DNA of 64,000 bases from Buddleja alternifolia (lineage: Eukaryota > Streptophyta > Magnoliopsida > Lamiales > Scrophulariaceae), in assembly GCA_019426215.1 (NCBI GenBank), contig CM033406.1, positions 635,001 through 699,000 on the forward strand, in the 5' to 3' direction. The notes under the pieces are model-generated. The model saw nothing but the letters and a program-made list of their open reading frames with translations. It was not told the DNA's origin and did no database searches. Position 1 is the first letter of the stretch. Each line of letters starts with the position of its first letter. A program made the position numbers and the translations under genes. Shown here piece by piece: positions 11,105-19,899 of this stretch.

Positions 11105-11694
11105 GATCAAGTATATATTTTCTTTCAGTCAGAATTAGGTCAAACAAAATCATCTCTCTCCCTCTCTACACTCATTTCCGCCGAATCCTCCCACTTTTCC
11201 ACCGTCCCACCGCCAATGTCCGTCGATTTCAACCGTCTCTCTGCCGCTCCTCCACCACAGTCTTTCTCCTTGCATTTTGGATCTCGGGTTGCCATCGGAT
11301 TTGTGCATTTTCAACCCTAAGGTGAGTGATTGGCTAATCCTCTTTATCATTTCTGCGTATCCGAGCCGACTTCGGGTATGGGCTTGTCGATTTTTGTGTT
11401 TTTCTGCCAAACTTGGTGATGCATTATCGATTGGTTGCATTGGGGTGTCGATTTGCTATTTGTTTTTGGATACACGGTGAGTTTTTGGGGATTTCTTTGC
11501 ATATTTCATTTCCAACAGCGTGAATTCGGCTAAGGGGATGTCTTATGCAGATTTGTTATCCATTGTTGTGTGCAAATAAGGGTTGATTGTTGAGTAAATT
11601 GTGGGTTAGCCGTGAATTCAGTTTTGAGTTGTTGTGTTGCAATTACTGCTTCTATTCAGTGTGGGCCAATTGTGGATTGGGTGTGATTGTGGGC
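11105..11694 (+). other. Non-coding 3' region of Athila-1 (end uncertain)
   Basis: No credible gene. Pyrimidine-rich leader-like sequence with two 5' splice-site-like GTGAGT motifs at 11322 and 11477. Athila-2 has a GTGAGT at the equivalent place (about 36032, minus) upstream of its third ORF. The junction between Athila-1 and the copia leader seen after 17921 could not be located. Confidence 0.5.
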
Positions 11695-12637
11695 TGACAC
11701 GACAAAATCCTAGCAAGAGAACTAGGTCGCGTAAGTAGTAAAGTGGATTTCTAAGTCCAGGGTTATCGTATCCGCAGGGACAACTATAATCTAAGTACCA
11801 AGACTACTATATTACTCAATTCTAAGTTAAATCGGTCGATAGAAAGGTTGATTAACTAATTAATAAATACTAGAAAATAAACTAAGGCAACGTCACACCA
11901 AATAAAGGGAGGAAACAATAGAGAGAAGCGATCAAGGCACATGGTTCAACCAATTATGCATTTCGATTGTGATTTAGGTTCTATTGGATTATTAGATTGA
12001 TTTAGCTAACGCGAAATTCCCTAACGTACGTACTACCCAATCTCTTGGCATAGCAACCCTACCCTTGGTAACGATTTCCTATATATCTCTATATGAAAAC
12101 CCGATTAACGAGGATGCATTTAAGGTCTAGGAATTCCCCACGTGAATGGAAAGTCACCTAAAGAAACCGAGTCTATCTCTAGTCGGTTTAACTATAGGGT
12201 ATTCAATGTTTATATCTTCCCTAGGTTATTATCTCTCGATCTCTAACCTAGGCATTTTATCAAACACTTGGTGATCAAGCAAATGTAGCATTGAGATCAA
12301 ATATTGAATACATAGCTAAAACCAAAATTAATCCAATAAACACCAACAAAACAACAATCAAAATAACATAAATGGCCTATCCATGGCCTCAATCAAACAA
12401 GTTTAGCTCATATTCATGTCAAAAGTGCAAATATAAATCATACAAGTCACAGGAGATTTGAACAAATTCAAGAAACAAATATGTAAAAACTCCCTAATTC
12501 TTGTAGAGATGTGGATTCCTTATTGAATTCTCCATGTTTTGACCTTCAATCTTCTCTTCTAAGCTCCCTCTCTCTCTATTTTCGTGTGGCAGCTGCTATC
12601 CAAGGTGAGTTAGGGTAAAAAATGGCTAAAAGGGGTA

Positions 12638-12643
12638 TTTATA
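12638..12643 (-). promoter_or_regulatory. LTR TATA box (Athila-3)
   Basis: On the minus strand CTATAAATACC, 17 bp downstream of the palindrome array. An identical copy is in the other LTR near 17260. Confidence 0.65.
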
Positions 12644-12660
12644 GACCAACCCGCTGCCTC

Positions 12661-12749
12661 GAACGCCGCAGCGTTCGCTTGTTGAACGCCACGGCGTTGG
12701 CTACTGCATGTGAACGCCGCGGCGTTCGTGGATGAACGCCTCGGCGGTC
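12661..12749 (-). repeat. Palindrome array of a second type in Athila-3 LTR (4 copies)
   Basis: Four 16-bp palindromes of consensus GAACGCCGCGGCGTTC start at 12661, 12684, 12712 and 12734 (intervals 23, 28, 22). The third is perfect. The sequence differs from the Athila-1/2 motif, but the CGCC-NN-GGCG core, the ~22-bp pairing and the place just upstream of TATA are the same. Confidence 0.9.
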
Positions 12750-13301
12750 GTCCCCTGCTGCTCCAGTCAGGTTTGGTAAACTTCGCATAACTTTCTCTAC
12801 CGATGTCGGAATAAGCTGATTCAAGTTGCTATAGAATCATCAAACAAAGATCTACAACTCTCAAGAAGACACCAAGGCCTAAATCAAACGTTATAGGGGA
12901 TAAACGTGTCTCACAAGTTACTGAATGAGAAAACTCCGTCGTAAGACGTCTCTTCCGATGACGTTTTCACTTCCTTCCCTACATATCTGATCTTTGTCTT
13001 CAACATAAGAATTGTACCTTTCCCTCTTATATTTCCATTGGTATACCAAGTGTGTAATTTGGACATGGGTAGAGAAATCTATTCCATAAACTCTAGCACT
13101 GCGCATACAGCATTTTACCTTGTGTTGTATCTTTATTCATGATTTACCTTCAATCCTTGTTCTTTTCCTCCAAATCATATGTTATTCTAGAAAATATGAG
13201 AAAACAAGGATCAAAGCATCAAATGTGATCAAATTATCAAGGAAACAATCAAAACCAAGTCGATAAATGGGGGAAAACTAGTGTAAAAATAACATATATC
13301 A

Positions 13302-13339
13302 ACTACCCCCAAACTTAGCTTTGATCGTCCTCGATCAAA
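13302..13339 (-). other. Terminal polypurine tract with upstream hairpin
   Basis: Minus strand: hairpin 13339-13320 (stem TTTGATCG / CGATCAAA, loop AGGA), 3 nt, then AAGTTTGGGGGTAGT (13316-13302) ending at the LTR. The tract primes plus-strand DNA synthesis. The hairpin has an equivalent with a different stem in Athila-2. Confidence 0.85.
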
Positions 13340-14563
13340 TACAATCAAGCACACACATGAAGATTGAAATTTTCATTTGCCAATTCATACTCATAAGAGC
13401 AAGCATTATACCTTCAAAAACGATTATGAAAAGCTACACGATGCTTTGAACATTTAACAATTTGAAAACCTCACAAAATCTTAGTTTCCATCCCTATATC
13501 ATGAACTCCCACATCCATATTCATGTCAAGAGCACACTTTAGAAAAGATTATGCAAACCAATTGGAAAGTAAAGGCAATGAAACAATTCAACATTCGTTA
13601 ACCTGTCGGTGTGTATAAAGTGCAAAAGTCACAATCAAAAGGTCTTTCCGGCTTGTAACGTAAGGCTGGGTGATGGCTAGGTTGGAAAATTTGGATAAAG
13701 TGACTAAGTCAAGAGAGCCTATAACTCAAAATCATCGATCTAAATTCGCAAATAGACTACAAAAACTTTCACAACTTATCACTTATCCCTTTTTCACTCT
13801 CTTTTGCCTTTCAACTTACAACCCCCAAACTTGTTTCTTTTCATACCGGGTTGTACACAGATTTCCAAGCCAAATGATCCAATTGAGTGCCAAGATCAAA
13901 GACTAGTCGAGAGCACATTTTTTTTTCATATATATCTCTCTCTCTGTCTTGACTATTTAGCCCATTGCTCAAGTTTTCATTTCATCCTCTTTTTTACATA
14001 ATACTTCAAACCTCAAATATCCCAACATAGCCAAAACATCACTATCTAACTCATATACATTCAAATCAAAACAAGGTGACTACCCATATTCAAGTCAAAT
14101 GATATGAAGTTCTAAACTCTCTTGATTGGGTGCAAGACATTGTTTTTCTTTTAAGCTAGAAGGTGGTTGTCGTGGCTTATGAAATAAAGACGAATGGTGG
14201 TTTCTAGTGTGCTTAACACACTCCATTCTTTTCAATACGGCTCAAACCAAGGTCTAGAGATTATGCAATATAGAGAAGGCAAAAATGTTAGGCTAATGAC
14301 AATGAAAGATGGCCTAAATCATTTTATGACTTCACAACATTAATACACACTTCATAGTCAACAAAATTGAAAGTTCAACGTTTTAAATCCTCAAAAATTC
14401 GTATAAGCATGACTAAAAAGGGCTTTCAAGTCACAACATATGACATGTTGACCACAAATAAGGGACTTTGACTTCGAGAGAGTAGAGATATTCAAACACA
14501 TTATGCTCTTATGCAAGGGTGCACCAATTCATGAATTCTAAATCAAAAAGGTTGTAAGGTTGT
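13340..14563 (-). other. Non-coding 3' region of Athila-3
   Basis: AT-rich sequence between internal and terminal polypurine tracts. I see no gene and no palindrome array here. Equivalent in position to 33187-34122 of Athila-2. Confidence 0.6.
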
Positions 14564-14599
14564 ACCCCCAAACTTAAATTAAACATTGTCCTCAATGTT
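14564..14599 (-). other. Internal PPT-like tract with upstream hairpin
   Basis: Minus strand: hairpin 14599-14582 (AACATTG, loop AGGA, CAATGTT) followed by AAGTTTGGGGGT. About 1.25 kb upstream of the true tract. The same module occurs in Athila-2 at 34123-34166. Confidence 0.7.
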
Positions 14600-14794
14600 C
14601 CTGAATTAAATGCAAAGTAAGAGGGATAAGTGTTACAACTCTGAAATGGAGAGATGCGGAGTGAGCACGGTGGTGGGCTAGTATCCTGGGATCAAAACCT
14701 GAAGAAAAGAAATATCTAGAAAATCACATCAACAACAAGACGGGAGAGAAAGCAAGATAAATACAAAAAGGAAAAACAAGAAAGCGATAAAAAG

Positions 14795-14846
14795 CTTGGG
14801 TTGCCTCCCAAGAAGCGCTTGTTTTAAAGTCATTAGCTTGACTTTA
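14795..14846 (-). other. Conserved twin hairpins (Athila-3)
   Basis: Minus strand: hairpin 1 at 14846-14825 with an 8-bp stem TAAAGTCA / TGACTTTA and loop AGCTAA; hairpin 2 at 14812-14795, CTTGGG, loop AGGCAA, CCCAAG. Retained although the polymerase genes that precede it in Athila-1/2 are missing. Confidence 0.75.
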
Positions 14847-15012
14847 CCGAGTTATTTTAAGGGGGTTTTCGAATGAATGCCTTGTTCATTCTCCAAGTAA
14901 GGATGAAATAGGGCCCGGTGTTACTAGAAAATATGATGAGTAGTGACCAAGGAATCATCCATTCAAATATTTTCTCATAGTCCATCACCACTTCCATCAC
15001 TCTTTCTTCCCA

Positions 15013-15813
15013 TTATGCCGAGTGATGATTTGGACTATTCTCCAAGTTACAAGTAGATGACCGTTTTTCTTCACCCATCGAAGTGGAAAACTTGGAGTTC
15101 ATGATGTAGGACTCGAGGAGACTATTGGTTCTTTTAACCTGAGAAAGCTCAACACTAAAAGGATCAAAAGCATCAATGCGTAAAGACAAATTCGAATCAA
15201 TTGGATGCTTACAAACCTCATAGCTATCACAAATAACCATATTAACTTCTGTAGTTAAAAACAACTCACCTTCACTGGAATCAATTACCTCTTTACATGT
15301 GGAGAGGACAGAGGGTGGAGAATCTTTAGTGATAGGGGGGAGACATTGTAGTCCTAAATCAACCGCTTGTTCAACTTCTGTATTGAGGGAAGCCTCACTT
15401 TCTTTTGTGCGATTCTCTAGGGTGCATGACTCTCTCTCCTTCCATAAGTTGATTGCTTGATCGACTAGTATGACCACTTCCCTACTATGAGCTTCTGACT
15501 CCTTTCTACGAGCTTCCATCTCCTTTATGATAGCTTCCATCTCGTTTATGCTAGCTTGTGAGCTTGCACAATCTACATTCAACTGGTCCTCAAGAGTAGA
15601 TGTCATCGTTGGCTCTTGTTGATAGGAACTATCATATTGTTGGGAGGGAAGGCTACAGACATGGTCAAATCCTGAGGCATTGTTGTAACTCCATGTTGAG
15701 CTTGCAGGATTTATCCAACCAGGATGGTAAGTATGCTCATAGGTTTCCATTTGCATTGGGGTTGATGAGGCAAATGATGGATCCCAATCATGCGCCAATC
15801 CTAGTGAAAACAC
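15013..15813 (-). CDS. Athila-3 residual ORF: gag tail fused to a post-protease remnant
   Basis: 266-codon open frame. Near the start is YEHTYHPGWINPASSTWSYNN, which resembles the YSNTYNPGW...NHPN block of Athila Gag and repeats a block in the preceding ORF. The middle (about residues 85-135) is charged and could form a coiled coil (EMEAIIKEMEARRKESEAHSRE). Near residues 200-225, VICDSYEVCKHPIDSNLSL followed by RIDAFD matches the protease-RT linker of Athila-1, although the protease active site is missing. It therefore looks like a deletion product joining gag to the segment after protease. No function can be assigned; expression is unknown. Confidence 0.6.
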   Translation of the reverse strand: MFSLGLAHDWDPSFASSTPMQMETYEHTYHPGWINPASSTWSYNNASGFDHVCSLPSQQYDSSYQQEPTMTSTLEDQLNVDCASSQASINEMEAIIKEMEARRKESEAHSREVVILVDQAINLWKERESCTLENRTKESEASLNTEVEQAVDLGLQCLPPITKDSPPSVLSTCKEVIDSSEGELFLTTEVNMVICDSYEVCKHPIDSNLSLRIDAFDPFSVELSQVKRTNSLLESYIMNSKFSTSMGEEKRSSTCNLENSPNHHSA

Positions 15814-16178
15814 ATCATTCCATCATTGTTGTAACTCCATGTTGATCTTGAATGATTTAGCCAACCGGGATGGTAAGTGTGCTCATAGGATTCCATAGGT
15901 GGTAAAACAATTGGCCCAACTGCTCCTTGAATGTTTGGCATCATGTAATCCCTCATAAGGATTTGTGGAGATACCTCCGGTTGCTTTAAAGGGATGCCAA
16001 GCTTTGCAATTTCCCGACGCACTGCTTCTGCTAGGACAGCGGGATCTATGTGTGTATAAGGAGTCTCCATCGTGGCTTGCTGTGGTTGAGTCTCCCTTTG
16101 TAGTCTTACCCCTCGAGTAAATGTGCATTCAATCTCAGGGTCCAACTCCGCTAGTCCAATCCCACTAGTACGTGTCAT
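15801..16178 (-). CDS. gag: Athila-3 truncated Gag N-terminus
   Basis: 125-codon frame starting 112 nt after the primer-binding site. The N-terminus MTRTSGIGLAELDPEIE matches the Athila Gag start of Athila-1 (MTRSSNEPLFDFEPEIE). The rest lacks the retrotransposon gag core and ends with a YEHTYHPGW block. It overlaps the next frame by 13 nt, so a frameshift or deletion probably separated what was one frame. Possibly translated, but it is too short to be a capsid protein. Confidence 0.65.
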   Translation of the reverse strand: MTRTSGIGLAELDPEIECTFTRGVRLQRETQPQQATMETPYTHIDPAVLAEAVRREIAKLGIPLKQPEVSPQILMRDYMMPNIQGAVGPIVLPPMESYEHTYHPGWLNHSRSTWSYNNDGMMCFH

Positions 16179-16289
16179 GCACTAATGAGATCAATCTCGC
16201 ACAAAGAAAGACAAAACAATTAGTATGAAAAAAAAAATGATCTAAGCTCAGAAAGAATAAGAGAATCTCAATATTAGATACCATAGTTG

Positions 16290-16307
16290 TCCCCGGCAAC
16301 GGCGCCA
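16290..16307 (-). other. Primer-binding site (tRNA-Asp type), intact
   Basis: Minus strand TGGCGCCGTTGCCGGGGA, 6 bp after the 5' LTR. Exact match to the usual Athila site, in keeping with recent transposition. Confidence 0.93.
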
Positions 16308-16313
16308 AAAACT

Positions 16314-17920
16314 TGACACGACAAAATCCTAGCAAGAGAACTAGGTCGCGTAAGTAGTAAAGTGGATTTCTAAGTCCAGGGTTATCGTATCCGCAGGGAC
16401 AACTATAATCTAAGTACCAAGACTACTATATTACTCAATTCTAAGTTAAATCGGTCGATAGAAAGGTTGATTAACTAATTAATAAATACTAGAAAATAAA
16501 CTAAGGCAACGTCACACCAAATAAAGGGAGGAAACAATAGAGAGAAGCGATCAAGGCACATGGTTCAACCAATTATGCATTTCGATTGTGATTTAGGTTC
16601 TATTGGATTATTAGATTGATTTAGCTAACGCGAAATTTCCTAACGTACGTACTACCCAATCTCTTGGCATAGCAACCCTACCCTTGGTAACGATTTCCTA
16701 TATATCTCTATATGAAAACCCGATTAACGAGGATGCATTTAAGGTCTAGGAATTCCCCACGTGAATGGAAAGCCACCTAAAGAAACCGAGTCTATCTCTA
16801 GTCGGTTTAACTATAGGGTATTCAATGTTTATATCTTCCCTAGGTTATTATCTCTCGATCTCTAACCTAGGCATTTTATCAAACACTTGGTGATCAAGCA
16901 AATGCAGCATTGAGATGAAATATTGAATACATAGCTAAAACCAAAATTAATCCAATACACACCAACAAAACAACAATCAAAATAACATAAATGGCCTATC
17001 CATGGCCTCAATCAAACAAGTTTAGCTCATATTCATGTCAAAAGTGCAAATATAAATCATACAAGTCATAGGAGAATTGAACAAATTCAAGAAACAAATA
17101 TGTAAAAACTCCCTAATTCTTGTAGAGATGTGGATTCCTTATTGAATTCTCCATGTTTTGACCTTCAATCTTCTCTTCTAAGCTCCCTCTCTCTCTATTT
17201 TCGTGTGGCAGCTGCTATCCAAGGTGAGTTAGGGTAAAAAATGGCTAAAAGGGGTATTTATAGACCAACCTGCTGCCTCGAACGCCGCGGCGTTCGCTTG
17301 TTGAACGCCACGGCGTTGGCTACTGCATGTGAACGCCGCGGCGTTCGTGGATGAACGCCTCGGCGGTCGTCCCCTGCTGCTCCAGCCAGGTTTGGTAAAC
17401 TTCGCATAACTTTCTCTACCGATGTCGGAATAAGCTAATTCAAGTTGCTATAGAATCATCAAACAAAGATCTACAACTCTCAAGAAGACACCAAGGCCTA
17501 AATCAAACGTTATAGGGGATAAACGTGTCTCACAAGTTACTGAATGAGAAAACTCCGTCGTAAGACGTCTCTTCCGATGATGTTTTCACTTCCTTCCCTA
17601 CATATCTGATCTTTGTCTTCAACATAAGAATTGTACCTTTCCCTCTTATATTTCCATTGGTATACCAAGTGTGTAATTTGGACATGGGTAGAGAAATCTA
17701 TTCCATAAACTCTAGCACTGCGCATACAGCATTTTACCTTGTGTTGTATCTTTATTCATGATTTACCTTCAATCCTTGTTCTTTTCCTCCAAATCATATG
17801 TTATTCTAGAAAATATGAGAAAACAAGGATCAAAGCATCAAATGTGATCAAATTATCAAGGAAACAATCAAAACCAAGTCGATAAACGGGGGAAAACTAG
17901 TGTAAAAATAACATATATCA
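16314..17920 (-). repeat. Athila-3 5' LTR
   Basis: 1607 bp, same length as the 3' LTR and about 99% alike. Carries the same palindrome array at 17280-17368 (starts 17280, 17303, 17331, 17353) and TATA box. Confidence 0.95.
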
Positions 17921-18328
17921 TGGGCTGTTTGCGTGCTCTCGGGACATAGTCGAGAACTTGGTAACCAATTCAACGCCATTACGCTGCTGAAATTCTCGGT
18001 ACTATGTGTGGCTCCCACGAAACAAGGCCCCCATGAGCCTGGCCGCGCGTTGGTGTGGCTCGCACGACTCCTGCACTCACAGCATGCGCTGTCTGCGCGC
18101 CCAGCTCGCAGACTATGCACGTCATTTCCGCCGCGCTCGTCGTGGCATTTTTCCGACCCGATTCTCATAAAAATTAGATTTTTCAATTCACAAGTCATCA
18201 TACTACAACATACATGAATTAAAAGCAAAAAAATCATGGATTACTATCATGAAAAACATATTTAAAACATGCTTGAAAAATGCAAAACACATAATCACGT
18301 AATCAATTAAATACAGAAATCAGAGATT
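17921..18328 (-). other. Copia leader fragment
   Basis: After the TSD copy TGGGC, non-coding sequence continues to a copia primer site on the minus strand, so this should be the untranslated leader of that copia element, now cut by Athila-3. No gene seen. Confidence 0.5.
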
Positions 18329-18341
18329 GGCTCTGATACCA
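18329..18341 (-). other. Copia primer-binding site (tRNA-iMet type)
   Basis: Minus strand TGGTATCAGAGCC, one base from the LTR end CCCAACA. Complementary to the 3' end of initiator tRNA-Met, standard for copia elements. Confidence 0.85.
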
Positions 18342-18342
18342 C

Positions 18343-18680
18343 TGTTGGGAAAAATTGCATAAAATCAAATAACGTAGCGGAAGAATATATATATATATTT
18401 AAATCCCAATGGCTCATCTATATTTCTGTTATTTAAATTGTGTTTCGAATTCAATTACCGTTCTTCACGTATGTTGAATTCTGAACCAGCTTTGCAATTC
18501 ATTCTTGAACAGTAAATCCGTTGATGTCTCTAAATTGCCACGCCGGAGTTAAAAGAAAAAATCTTTTTCTTTTCTCTTGAGGGAGACGGCTAGAGAGAGA
18601 GAAAGGATGGTGTGTTTTGACTTGGAGAGAAAGTTATATGTTAATCATTTGGTTAATTTTCCCTAAGTAGTATATTTATA
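18343..18680 (-). repeat. Copia LTR fragment, 3' end only
   Basis: On the plus strand it begins TGTTGGGAAAAATTGC, i.e. the minus-strand LTR ends ...TTTCCCAACA next to the primer site. It breaks off at about 18680, where plus-strand copia gag sequence starts. Confidence 0.7.
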
Positions 18681-18683
18681 TGT

Positions 18684-19215
18684 TATACTCGCTGAAAGAG
18701 TTGTACGGCATTAAGACACGTCGTGAGAGGTTTGCTATCTCTTGCGAGTTATTCAGAGCTCGCATGACTGAAGGAACGTCGATCACCGACCATGTGTTGA
18801 TAATGATTGCCTTGGTGAACAAACTCAATGACATGGAGGTGCCGATAAATCCTGACTTGACTATTCATTTAGTACTTCAGTCGCTCTCTCCTGCTTACGA
18901 TCAGTTCGTAGTGAATTTCAACACTAACCAATTGGTTGCCACTCTCCCTGAGTTATATGACATGTGCGCACTGCTGAGGCAATGGTCAAGAAGGCTAAGC
19001 ATGTGCTGCTTGCTGACACTTCTTTATCTCCCATTTATGGTAACAAGGAAAGCAAAAAGGGAAAGAAGAAGAAGAAAGAGAAGAAGGAGAAGGGCAACGA
19101 ACTGCAAGCAAAGGATGGTATCAAGAAAGTCAAAGGGAAAATTGGGAAGTGCTTTAACTACAAGAAGAAGGGACACTGGAAAGATCAATGCCCTGAGCCT
19201 CCTCGTGAGCGCACT
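18684..19215 (+). pseudogene. gag: Copia copy A gag, 5' truncated and frameshifted
   Basis: Matches the gag of copy B from about 58798. It has the UBN2-type copia Gag region (AISCELFRARMTEGTSITDH, VLQSLSPAYDQFVVNFNTNQ). A frameshift near 18962 moves the frame to a lysine-rich linker and a zinc-knuckle remnant CFNYKKKGHWKDQC, in which the second of the usual CCHC cysteines is Tyr. The N-terminal third is missing. The linker is only about 60 bp here, against about 330 bp in copy B. Confidence 0.85.
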
Positions 19216-19899
19216 AAAGGTACATTTGTTGTAAAGTTAACTGTGCTTCTTAAGTGTTATGACACTGTTAAGGTACTCACTTATGCAATGGATGGCACAT
19301 GGTGTGAAGAAGCAAGGAACAAAGAAATGAGGTCGTAGTCCTGAAGATGCCAAAGAGGCAGTTTCGCGTCTGAGGCTGAAGGACAAGAAATCATTTATTT
19401 GTCGTTTTAAATTATGAGACAATGTTTTGAAGAATATTTTTATCATGCTTTTGAATTAACATTGTGAACCATGTTTTACTCCACCTTGGTTTATGGGTGG
19501 AGGTTCGAGTTTTAATTAAATTTTTTATTATTATTACTTATAGTTCTGGAATTAATTCTTATGACATGCTATCTTCACAACATTTGACTCATATTGCACA
19601 AAAAATGTATACATTGATCTAGCTACCAAGGTAATAACCTAAGCGAGCATATTAATTTATTAGACATAGAATAATGAGTGTAAACTTAAAATGGTTGCAT
19701 TAGATGTGACATGGAAACCACACACATCAAGGATGTGAAAGGTATTGCTTGTGTCAAGCAAACAGTGGGAGCAATTGAGGATCATAGATCCTCTTATCTT
19801 GTGTTTACTAGTATCCTCGTGTTCATTACACCTTGGAACGAAAGGGATCATTTAGTAATATCCTACCTTCAAAGTAGAGGAGTTCTTTTATGAAAGAAT
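19216..19899 (+). other. Copia copy A region after gag, non-coding
   Basis: Colinear with 59541-60240 of copy B. Where an autonomous copia would carry protease and integrase there is only stop-rich sequence. Interrupted at 19899 by a solo LTR. Confidence 0.65.

Larger units (their letters stand above)
3689..11694 (+). mobile_element. Athila-1: Ty3/gypsy Athila-lineage element, 3' truncated
   Basis: Starts TGATAGGAG after a candidate 5-bp target site GTATT (3684-3688). Order: LTR, tRNA-Asp-type primer site, gag, protease, RT, RNase H, integrase, twin hairpins, palindrome array. No 3' LTR or matching right-hand GTATT is present; after 11694 comes Athila-3, and beyond it copia sequence. The exact point where Athila-1 ends between 11105 and 11694 is not clear. 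Several premature stops and frameshifts make it non-functional. Confidence 0.85.
11695..13301 (-). repeat. Athila-3 3' LTR
   Basis: Minus-strand start TGATATATG at 13301, adjoining the polypurine tract; end TTTTGTCGTGTCA at 11695. Its sequence differs from the Athila-1/2 LTR, but the end (GTGTCA), promoter layout and palindrome position are analogous. Confidence 0.95.
11695..17920 (-). mobile_element. Athila-3: complete non-autonomous Athila-type element (6226 bp)
   Basis: Two 1607-bp LTRs (11695-13301 and 16314-17920) with TG...CA ends are flanked by a perfect 5-bp duplication TGGGC (11690-11694 and 17921-17925). The 3.0-kb interior has an intact tRNA-Asp-type primer site and polypurine tract but no protease catalytic motif, RT, RNase H or integrase. 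I counted about 13 differences between the LTRs, roughly 99% identity, so this is the youngest datable insertion here. It resembles a LARD that would depend on enzymes from a full Athila. Confidence 0.95.
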
